Positions 41,476 to 48,517 of a DNA stretch of 64,000 bases are shown in pieces. A program made the position numbers and the translations under genes. Numbering within the stretch: the stretch's first letter is position 1; the number at the start of each line of letters is the position of its first letter. The notes under the pieces were generated by a model, which made no database searches, was not told the origin of the DNA, and saw only the letters and a program-made list of their open reading frames with translations. The stretch comes from Microbacterium sp. H83 (GTDB lineage: Bacteria > Actinomycetota > Actinomycetes > Actinomycetales > Microbacteriaceae): assembly GCF_001650405.1 (NCBI RefSeq), contig NZ_LWCU01000002.1, positions 1-64,000 on the forward strand, written 5' to 3'.

Positions 41476-41873
41476 TGACGACTGCGTGCGAGCACCTCGA
41501 GGATCCGGACTGGGAGAACATCGAGGGCGCGGTGCTCATCGCCGGAGACGCCGCGGATGCGGGCGTCATCGCCGGGATCACCGCGCGGCTGCCGTGGGAT
41601 GCCGAGGGCGTCGTGCTCATCGAGGCCGCGGCGCGCATCCAGATGCGGCACATCGACGTCCCCGAGGGCGTCTCGGTGCGGTGGCTGCTGCGCGGCGACG
41701 GCATCCGTCAGCATGCGAAGGGCGAGCGACTCGCGAACGCGGTGCACTCCTGGTGCGTCGAATGGACGTGCGTGGAGCCGCCGTCTCACTGGACGGTATG
41801 GCTCGGATCCCACACGCCGCCGCACGTCGCGCGGATGGCGCGCAGTCTTCTGGGCGTCGCCTCCCCGCGCTGA
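41475..41873 (+). CDS. Stand-alone siderophore-interacting (SIP) domain protein
   Basis: A 132-residue soluble protein matching only the C-terminal NAD(P)H-binding part of siderophore-interacting ferric reductases: AVLIAGDAADAGVIAGI, the LP-x-x-A-x-G-V-V-L-I-E segment and VRWLLR. The N-terminal FAD domain is missing from the start, and there is no upstream coding sequence for it. It could assist iron release with a separate flavoprotein or have another role in iron handling. Expression should rise when iron is low if the operator binds a DtxR-type repressor. A hairpin terminator follows at 21 bp. Confidence 0.72.
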   Translation: MTTACEHLEDPDWENIEGAVLIAGDAADAGVIAGITARLPWDAEGVVLIEAAARIQMRHIDVPEGVSVRWLLRGDGIRQHAKGERLANAVHSWCVEWTCVEPPSHWTVWLGSHTPPHVARMARSLLGVASPR

Positions 41874-41893
41874 CGGGGCGGTCGGCAGGCCCT

Positions 41894-41922
41894 GCGTGCG
41901 GCCCTTCGGGCGGGCCGCACGC
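41894..41922. terminator. Bidirectional hairpin terminator
   Basis: GCGTGCGGCCC (41894-41904) pairs perfectly with 41912-41922 around a 7-nt loop. It lies between the convergent SIP (stop 41873) and TagD-like (stop 41926) genes and can serve both strands. Confidence 0.75.
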
Positions 41923-41925
41923 GTG

Positions 41926-42384
41926 TCATCGCGACGCGAGCGCCGGAGTGCCCTGCGACGCCCCGGCCGTGATCGCGTCGAGCGCTCGCCGCAGGGACGA
42001 GCTCGAGGTGTGCGCCGTGTACGGGAAGTAGACGACTTCGACGCCTACCTCCGCGAACTCGCGCTCGAGCCGCAGGCCCTTGTCCGTGCCGCGCCAATCA
42101 TCGCCCTTGAAGAAGTGCGTGAAGTGCACATCCCGCCACGAGTCCATCTTCGACGGGCTCGTCTCGACGTAGACGTCGTCGACGAACGAGATGTGGCGGA
42201 CGATCTCCGCCCGCTCCGCGGTCGGGATGACGGGCTCGATGCCCTTCACCTGCCGCAGCATCTCATCGCTGACGACACCGGCGACGAGGACGTCGCAGTG
42301 CTGCTTGGCGTGACGAAGAAGGTTCAGATGCCCGACGTGAAACAGGTCGAAGGCACCAACGGCATAGCCGATGCGCGTCCCCAT
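41926..42384 (-). CDS. Glycerol-3-phosphate cytidylyltransferase-like protein (TagD type)
   Basis: A 152-residue nucleotidyltransferase with the start YAVGAFDLFHVGHLNLL (HVGH is the HxGH nucleotide-binding motif), KGDDWRG and a C-terminal TSSSLRRAL resembling the ISTS(K/T) motif. TagD makes CDP-glycerol from CTP and glycerol-3-phosphate; close relatives use other phosphorylated polyols. Ribosome binding site GGGGAG precedes the ATG. It is the first gene of the surface-polysaccharide region and divergent from the GT2-GtrA gene. CDP-glycerol or a related CDP-alcohol could feed the CDP-alcohol phosphatidyltransferase encoded at 50851. Confidence 0.82.
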   Translation of the reverse strand: MGTRIGYAVGAFDLFHVGHLNLLRHAKQHCDVLVAGVVSDEMLRQVKGIEPVIPTAERAEIVRHISFVDDVYVETSPSKMDSWRDVHFTHFFKGDDWRGTDKGLRLEREFAEVGVEVVYFPYTAHTSSSSLRRALDAITAGASQGTPALASR

Positions 42385-42542
42385 GATCTCCCCAGATCAG
42401 TGATTCCCCAGAGTGCGGATCCCCATCCGCACAGCGACTCCCACAGCCGCTTCCCTGCACTCTAGCAGGTACCGGTTTCTCCGGGCATAGGAACCCGTGG
42501 AACTATGGGATGCCGCAGTGGGTGCGGCAGCGGAGAAGGGGG

Positions 42543-43727
42543 ATGCTCGTGGCGACAGCGGTCACCGTCATCGTCCCGATGTTCAACGAGCGCGACAACG
42601 TCGCGGAGCTCGTCTCCCGCACGGCGGCCGCGCTCGCCGGGTACGACGCCGAGATCCTGGTCGTCGACGACAGCACGGACGACACGGCGGCCGAGGTCGA
42701 GCGGGTCGCCGCGGACGCGGCTCTGCGCGTGCGGGTGATCCATCGCACCGCGAACACGGGTGGACTCGGGGGAGCGGTCGTGGTCGGGCTCCGCGCCGCC
42801 GCATCCGATCTCTGCATCGTGATGGACGGCGATCTGCAGCATCCGCCCGAGCTGCTGCCGGCGCTCCTCGCCCGCCACGCCGAGGCGGACGCCGACGTCG
42901 TGGCGGCGTCGCGCTACATCGGCGGCGGAGACACCAGCGGCCTCGGCACGGCCGTGCGATTCGGCGTCTCCCGGGCGGCGACGTGGCTGACCCGGGCGAT
43001 GTTCCCGATCAGGCTCGCGCGCAGCACCGACCCGATGACCGGCTTCTTCCTCGTCGACCGCCGTCGGCTCGATCTCGAGGCGCTCAGGCCGCAGGGGTTC
43101 AAGATCCTGCTCGAGATCCTCGCGCGCACCGACCTGCGCATCGCGGAGATCCCGATGGAGTTCGCCGAGCGGCGCCACGGCACCTCCAAGGCGAGCATGC
43201 GCCAGGGTGCGACGTTCGTCGCCCACCTGGCTCGACTGCGGTTCGGCAAGATGTCGCTGTTCGCCCTCATCGGCGTGATCGGCGCGGCCGCGAACCTCGG
43301 GATCATGTGGATGCTGACCGCGTTCGGCGTCCCCTACATCTGGGCCGCGATCATCGGCGCCGAGGTCACCATCATCGGCAACTTCCTGCTGCAGGAGCGC
43401 TTCGTCTTCGCCGACATGCGCACCGACGCGAGAGCCCTCCGGGTGCGCTTCGCCAGCTCGTTCGCCTTCAACAACGTCGAGGCGGCCCTGCGCATCCCGG
43501 TCATGGCGCTCATGGTCGAGACCTGGCACATCTCGAGCGTGCTCGCGACCGGGCTGTCTCTCATCGTCGCCTTCTTCGCGCGGTTCCTCTTCCACTCGCT
43601 CGTCGTCTACGCGCCGCAGCGGCGGCGCGGAGCGGATGCGGCCCCGGCGGAGCCGAAGGCCGACACCGCGGCGCTCCGGGTCATCCGCGCGATCGACGCC
43701 GAGGCCATGAAGCCGGGCGAGCTCTGA
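42543..43727 (+). CDS. Polyprenyl-phosphate glycosyltransferase fused to GtrA domain
   Basis: A 394-residue protein. Residues 1-240 are a GT2 domain of the DPM1 type (VIVPMFNERDN, VMDGDLQHPPELL with the DGD metal motif, TDPMTGFFLV), which loads a sugar such as mannose or glucose from a nucleotide donor onto polyprenyl phosphate. Residues ~245-365 are a GtrA-like region with four helices that may flip the lipid-linked sugar. The ATG at 42543 follows GAGAAGGGGG; an in-frame ATG at 42510 lacks a binding site. Its 3' end is involved in a triple 19-bp repeat. Confidence 0.9.
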   Translation: MLVATAVTVIVPMFNERDNVAELVSRTAAALAGYDAEILVVDDSTDDTAAEVERVAADAALRVRVIHRTANTGGLGGAVVVGLRAAASDLCIVMDGDLQHPPELLPALLARHAEADADVVAASRYIGGGDTSGLGTAVRFGVSRAATWLTRAMFPIRLARSTDPMTGFFLVDRRRLDLEALRPQGFKILLEILARTDLRIAEIPMEFAERRHGTSKASMRQGATFVAHLARLRFGKMSLFALIGVIGAAANLGIMWMLTAFGVPYIWAAIIGAEVTIIGNFLLQERFVFADMRTDARALRVRFASSFAFNNVEAALRIPVMALMVETWHISSVLATGLSLIVAFFARFLFHSLVVYAPQRRRGADAAPAEPKADTAALRVIRAIDAEAMKPGEL

Positions 43728-43767
43728 GGGTGCGGGCGAGTTCTGAGGTTGCGGGTGAGTTCTGAGG
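43711..43767 (+). repeat. Three tandem 19-bp repeats spanning a stop codon
   Basis: 43711-43729, 43730-43748 and 43749-43767 are imperfect copies of one 19-bp unit ending in CTGAGG. The first contains the last codons and TGA stop of the GT2-GtrA gene; the others repeat them. This mirrors the smaller repeat at 916-945. Confidence 0.7.
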
Positions 43768-44095
43768 TTCGCCTCCGACAGGTGTGATACGCCGTTCCCG
43801 ACGCTCTGCGGATGACCGCGCTCCGCGCCTCCAGAGCTGTCACCCCGCGGATCTGACGGATGTGCTGGTAAACGGAGCGATCGGATCCGGACCCGAATGT
43901 CCTGTCGGATGCTGTCTCTCTACGGGAACCGGTTCCGCACACCGATATGCAACCTGGCAAGTTCCCGTAAGAACGCGCTCAGAGTTTTGTGGATCCGCTG
44001 GACGTTGTGTTTGATGATCACGGCCGTTACCGAATCTATATATTTCGTGAATTCGCTCCCCCGAAACGGCTGCCCCCTCCCGAATAGGTGCCCGA
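43728..44095. other. Gene-free, relatively AT-rich control region before the beta-helix gene
   Basis: A 368-bp gap. It holds two copies of the 19-bp repeat, then a 12-bp perfect palindrome GGAACCGGTTCC (43925-43936), typical in form of LacI-family operators with a central CG. A 9-bp inverted repeat TACGGGAAC (43921-43929) and GTTCCCGTA (43961-43969) encloses it. Further on, TTGATG (44011-44016) and TATATATT (44037-44044) form an AT-rich promoter candidate, and AGGTG precedes the ATG at 44096. The base composition is clearly lower in GC than the surroundings. Confidence 0.45.
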
Positions 44096-46777
44096 ATGCG
44101 TAACTCCCTCACTCGTCATGCCCTCTTACCCTCCTCCGCACTCCTCATCGCCGCTCTCGTCCTGACGCCCCAGTCGGCGATGGCCGCTCCGGCTGACGCC
44201 GACTCGCAGCCCACGTCCTGGACCGACAGCTTCTCCCGCACGACCGATGCGGGATGGGGGGACGACTACGTCTCGTCACCCGCCTCCGCGGCATCCGTCA
44301 GCGACGACGTGGGCCTCATCCGCATCAGCGGCGGCCAGCGCACGATGCACGAATCGACGATCGCCACCTCGACCGACGGCGTCGTCGGCGCGACTCTGAG
44401 CTTCTCCGCCGTGCCGACCGAGGGCTACGGAGCCACGGCCATCGTCACGTCGCGGAACGGGGACTCCGGGTCCTACGGAGCCCGATTCCGCCTCGACACG
44501 CAATCCCGAGGAGTGCTGTCGCTCGCCCGGTACGACGGCGACGACGTGCAGACCGTGCTCCGCCAGGATCTCCTCCTCATCGATGAGGTGCCCCAGAACG
44601 CTTCCATCCGCGTCGAGATCGACACCCGGGGCGTCGACGATGTCGCGGTGCGGGCGCGCGCATGGATCGTCGGGCAGCCTCAGCCCGATTGGCAGGTCTC
44701 CGCGACCGACCGCTCCGCCGACGCGGTGACGACGGCCGGCACGCCCGGCATCCAGACCTACATGTCCGGCGGCAACCGGTCGATCCACCTGCGCGTCGAC
44801 GATCTCACCGTCGACTCCCCGGATCTGCAGCCCGTGCCTGCGCCGGAGCCCGCTCCCTCGCCGGAGCCCGCTCCTGCTCCGCAGCCGCAGCCGCAGCCGG
44901 AGCCTGCTCCGGAGCCGCAGCCTGCTCCGGAGCCGCAGCCTGAGCCTGCTCCCGCACCAGAGCCGCAGCCTGAGCCTGCTCCTGCTCCTGCGCCGGCGCC
45001 CGCTCCGGCCCCTGCTCCTGCGCCGGCTCCTGCGCCGGCTCCTGCTCCTGCCCCTGCGCCTGCTCCGGCCCCGGCTCCTGCTCCGGCCCCTGCTCCTGCG
45101 CCTGCTCCTGCTCCTGCTCCTGCCCCCGCTCCGGGCGCTGCGGTCGCCGGCTCCGTCCCCGTCGGAAAGACGAGCTACGCCGCTCCGGCCTCGGCGATCT
45201 ACGTGGTCCCGGAGGGGACGCGCAGCTCGGGTCCCGGGACGAAGGACAGCCCCGTCGCGGGCGCGCAGCGCGCGATCGACGCGGCGCCGAGCGGAGCGAC
45301 GCTCGTCCTGCGTGCCGGCACGTATCGAGAGAGCATCAGCGTGCCGTTCTCGAAGAAGCTCACGATCCAGTCGGCACCCGGCGAGGCCGTGTGGTTCGAC
45401 GGATCGCGTCCCGTGTCCGGCTGGGTGCAGTCGGGTTCGACCTGGGCGGCGTCGTGGGACAGCTTCTTCGACTCCCGTGTGTCGTTCAGCGCCAACCAGG
45501 ACGAGACGGGCTGGTGGGTGAACAAGGACAACCCCATGGCCGGCTACCCCGACCAGGTCTGGGTCGACGGCAACCGCCTCACGCAGGTGGGCAGCCGCGG
45601 CGCCGTGACCGCGGGGACCTTCTTCGTCGACCAGGGCGCGCGCCAGCTCGTCATCGGCTCCGACCCCAACGGTCACGGCGTCGAGGCGAGCGCGCTCGCC
45701 AAGGGGATCAAGATCCAGGGCGCGGGCACGACGATCCGCGGCATCGGCGTCCAGCGCTACGCCACGACCACCGCTCTGCTCGGAACGGTCAGCGCCGAGG
45801 TCGACGGCATCACGCTCGAGAACATGGTGATCCGCGACAACGCGACCGTCGGCCTCTTCGCATGGAACGACGACAAGATCTTCCGCAACCTCACGGTCAC
45901 GGGCAACGGCCTTCTGGGCATCGGCGTGAACGACGCGACCAACCTCCGACTCGAGAACTCGCTGGTCACGGGCAACAACGCCGCGAAGTTCAACTACACG
46001 CCCGTCGCCGGCGGAGTGAAGATCTCGCGAGGGACGGACATCACCGTGACCGACAGCATCATCTCGGACAACGTCGGGTCCACGGGCCTGTGGTTCGACG
46101 TGTCGAGCTCGAACCTGAAGGTCACCGACAACGTCTTCAAGGGCAACGGTCGGGAGGGTCTCGAGATCGAGCTCAGCCAGACCGCCGTCGTCGCGGGCAA
46201 CTACATCATCGACAACCTCAACAGCGGGATCTTCGTCTTCGACTCCGGAGACGTGGACATCTGGAACAACACGCTCTCGGGCAACGGCCGGACGATCACC
46301 TACATGCAGGATGAGCGGCGCCAGGAGGTCGCGGCGCTCGCATCGGCGATCCCGTGGATCACGAGCGACGTCGTGGTGCGCAACAACATCCTGTCCTACG
46401 GCGGTCAGGCGTGCCCGATGCTCTCGCAGGATCTGACCAACCGGTGGTTCGGCAACGACTTCGGGATCTCGCAGGACGCGAACCTGTATCACCGGACGTC
46501 GGCGTCCTCGCCCGCGAACTTCGCGTGCTGGGCCGCGGGGTCGAGCGGCACGCGCGGGTTCACGACGATCGAGGAGTTCCGCGCGCACACCGGCGGCGAT
46601 GCGAGCTCCGTCCTCGTCGAGGGCGCACCGGTGATCGACAAGACCACCTGGCAGCTGACCGCGGCCAGCCCGGTCGCCGGCGCGAACACCCTTCCCGCCC
46701 ACATCGTCGCCGCACTGGGCATCTCGGCACCGGCTCGCACGGTCGGCGCACTGCAGCCGCCCGTGACCGCACGCTGA
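44096..46777 (+). CDS. Secreted right-handed beta-helix protein with Pro-Ala linker
   Basis: An 893-residue secreted protein. A signal peptide ends near residue 31 (SAMAAPA). Residues ~40-240 are a lectin-like module beginning DSFSRTTDAGWG. Residues ~245-350 are a Pro-Ala linker of repeated PAPAPA and QPEPAP units. Residues ~365-870 form a right-handed parallel beta-helix with repeated NNxV/DNxF units such as VIRDNATVGLF and NTLSGNGRT. Such helices bind or cleave polysaccharides; no lyase active site can be named. The location inside a polysaccharide locus suggests it acts on, or anchors, the polymer. A bidirectional terminator follows. Confidence 0.82.
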   Translation: MRNSLTRHALLPSSALLIAALVLTPQSAMAAPADADSQPTSWTDSFSRTTDAGWGDDYVSSPASAASVSDDVGLIRISGGQRTMHESTIATSTDGVVGATLSFSAVPTEGYGATAIVTSRNGDSGSYGARFRLDTQSRGVLSLARYDGDDVQTVLRQDLLLIDEVPQNASIRVEIDTRGVDDVAVRARAWIVGQPQPDWQVSATDRSADAVTTAGTPGIQTYMSGGNRSIHLRVDDLTVDSPDLQPVPAPEPAPSPEPAPAPQPQPQPEPAPEPQPAPEPQPEPAPAPEPQPEPAPAPAPAPAPAPAPAPAPAPAPAPAPAPAPAPAPAPAPAPAPAPAPAPAPAPGAAVAGSVPVGKTSYAAPASAIYVVPEGTRSSGPGTKDSPVAGAQRAIDAAPSGATLVLRAGTYRESISVPFSKKLTIQSAPGEAVWFDGSRPVSGWVQSGSTWAASWDSFFDSRVSFSANQDETGWWVNKDNPMAGYPDQVWVDGNRLTQVGSRGAVTAGTFFVDQGARQLVIGSDPNGHGVEASALAKGIKIQGAGTTIRGIGVQRYATTTALLGTVSAEVDGITLENMVIRDNATVGLFAWNDDKIFRNLTVTGNGLLGIGVNDATNLRLENSLVTGNNAAKFNYTPVAGGVKISRGTDITVTDSIISDNVGSTGLWFDVSSSNLKVTDNVFKGNGREGLEIELSQTAVVAGNYIIDNLNSGIFVFDSGDVDIWNNTLSGNGRTITYMQDERRQEVAALASAIPWITSDVVVRNNILSYGGQACPMLSQDLTNRWFGNDFGISQDANLYHRTSASSPANFACWAAGSSGTRGFTTIEEFRAHTGGDASSVLVEGAPVIDKTTWQLTAASPVAGANTLPAHIVAALGISAPARTVGALQPPVTAR

Positions 46778-46789
46778 TCGGTCGATGAG

Positions 46790-46830
46790 TCGTCGGCTGA
46801 GTCCTCCGCCACGGAGGGCTCAGCCGACGA
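46790..46830. terminator. Bidirectional terminator whose arm encodes the end of the deacetylase gene
   Basis: 46790-46807 pairs with 46813-46830 in an 18-bp stem with one G-U pair and a 5-nt loop. The right arm contains the stop and last codons of the convergent GT2-deacetylase gene. It can terminate both that gene and the beta-helix gene. Confidence 0.75.
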
Positions 46831-48517
46831 GCACCATCCGGCGCCGGAGCCGTCCCGACCGCAGCGCGTTCTCGAGCGACACCGCCGCAAGGCCCATCCG
46901 CTCGTACTCGTCGAGGACGTCTGCGATCAGCGCCGCACGGTCGAACGGCGTGATCGAGGGGTCATCGACCCCGTCGCCCGCACCGGCGCGAGAATCGTGC
47001 GCGAGGACGATCGAGCCGGGGCCGACCCCCGACACGGCTCGGCTGAGGCGCTCCGCGTGCGAGGCGTCCCGGCCGTCCAGCACGCTCGTCGTCCACAGGA
47101 CGGGGAGCATGCCCGCCGTCCGGACCGCCCGCCACGCGGACGCGGTGAGCGCTCCATAGGGCGGGCGGTACCAGCGCACCGTGCGGCCGAGCCGGCTCTC
47201 CAGCTCGGCGCGCGAGTCGACCAGCATCCGCTGCGCCTCATCGGCCGGGAGAGACGTGATCCGCCGGTGGTCAGCGCCGTGCAGCGCGATCTCGTGACCC
47301 TCCGACGCGATACGGGTGAGGAGCTCGGGGTGCAGCCGTGCGCGGGTGAGGAGCACGAAGAAGGTCGCCGTCGCGCCGCGGGCCGCGAGCTCGTCGAGGA
47401 TGCGGGGCGTCCATTCGGGGTCGGGGCCGTCGTCGAGGGTCAGCACGACGTGCCGCGCGGCGGTGCGGACCCCGGTGGCCGAGCGGTAGAGGGGCGATAT
47501 GCCGCGCACGACCCGCAGCGCGATGGTGCGGACGCGGGCGAGGACACCGCCGGCGCGGCGCGTGTCCCTGGCGTATTCCGGCGCCGCGGCGCCGATCGCT
47601 CCCTGCACGAGCCCGATCCCGCGCTGCACCTCGCGGGCGGCGCGGGCGCGGCGCGTCAGCGACCCGGTCATCGCGCCGAGGGCGCGGCCGACACTGCCCC
47701 GAACCGCCCAGCCGAGGCCCTTCACGAGGTTGCGCAGCCGGGACACCGCCCGTCCGGTCGGCCCGTGAGCGAGGCGGAGCTCGATCACGGACTGGGTCTG
47801 ACCGTGGTGCCGGGCCCGGGACAGCGCGAACCGTCTGGTCGCCCGACCGGCCTCCAGCGCGTCCTCGGCGACGGAGCCGGGGCACGCGACGACGCGGCCC
47901 CCTGCGCGGACGAGGGACCGGGTGAACAGCGTGTCCTCGCCGCCCGAGAGCCCGAGCGACACGTCGAAGGAGACGCCGGCCGCACGCACCTGCGCGAGAT
48001 CGAGCAGCAGATTGCCCGCTCCCGCCGCGGGCAGGGATGCGCCGTCCTCGCGGAGCGGTCGTGCGAACAGTCCGGACGCCCGCACCCAGGGGTCGGTCTC
48101 CGGAGGGAACTCGGTGTGCACGTGGCCGGCGACGGCCGCCGCGCCCGTGCGGCGCCAGGTGTCCACCAGCGCGCGCAGCCAGCCGGGACGCGGCACCTCG
48201 TCATCGTCGATGAACACGAGGAGGTCGAAGTCCCGAGCCACGTCGAGGGCGTGCTGGCGGGCGGCGGCGATCCCCGGCGTGGGTTCCGGCGCGTAGGTGA
48301 CGGCAGCGCTCGGCGCCTCGACATCCTCTCCCGCTCGCGCCGTCGCCACCTCTTCGGCGCTCCGCGCGGGATCGTTGTCGATGACGAACACGTGCGGGTC
48401 GATGCCGGCGCCCACCTCGTTGAAGCGCTCCGGCAGCAGAGCGAGCAGGTCGGCCAGGCGCTCCGGTCGTCGATATGTCGGGATCGCGACGGCGATGCGC
48501 AGGGCGTCGTCGGTCAT
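46820..48517 (-). CDS. Bifunctional GT2 glycosyltransferase - polysaccharide deacetylase
   Basis: A 565-residue fusion. Residues 1-~290 are a GT2 domain with IPTYRRPERL, FIDDDEVPRPGW (DDD metal motif) and LSGGEDTLF. Residues ~355-550 are a NodB/CE4 deacetylase with TLDDGPDP (metal Asp), HGADHRR (the two His ligands), RWYRPPYGA and IVLAHDS. All deacetylase motifs are intact. The protein could add an N-acetylated sugar and also remove acetyl groups. No signal peptide or strong membrane helix is seen, so both domains may be cytoplasmic. The start ATG 48517 overlaps the stop of the GT4-GT4 gene (ATGA). Confidence 0.87.
   Translation of the reverse strand: MTDDALRIAVAIPTYRRPERLADLLALLPERFNEVGAGIDPHVFVIDNDPARSAEEVATARAGEDVEAPSAAVTYAPEPTPGIAAARQHALDVARDFDLLVFIDDDEVPRPGWLRALVDTWRRTGAAAVAGHVHTEFPPETDPWVRASGLFARPLREDGASLPAAGAGNLLLDLAQVRAAGVSFDVSLGLSGGEDTLFTRSLVRAGGRVVACPGSVAEDALEAGRATRRFALSRARHHGQTQSVIELRLAHGPTGRAVSRLRNLVKGLGWAVRGSVGRALGAMTGSLTRRARAAREVQRGIGLVQGAIGAAAPEYARDTRRAGGVLARVRTIALRVVRGISPLYRSATGVRTAARHVVLTLDDGPDPEWTPRILDELAARGATATFFVLLTRARLHPELLTRIASEGHEIALHGADHRRITSLPADEAQRMLVDSRAELESRLGRTVRWYRPPYGALTASAWRAVRTAGMLPVLWTTSVLDGRDASHAERLSRAVSGVGPGSIVLAHDSRAGAGDGVDDPSITPFDRAALIADVLDEYERMGLAAVSLENALRSGRLRRRMVLVG

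Noticed and set aside
44830..45140. Dense short repeats that could suggest a CRISPR or satellite
   Set aside because: They encode the Pro-Ala linker in frame, are of mixed length and have no spacers.
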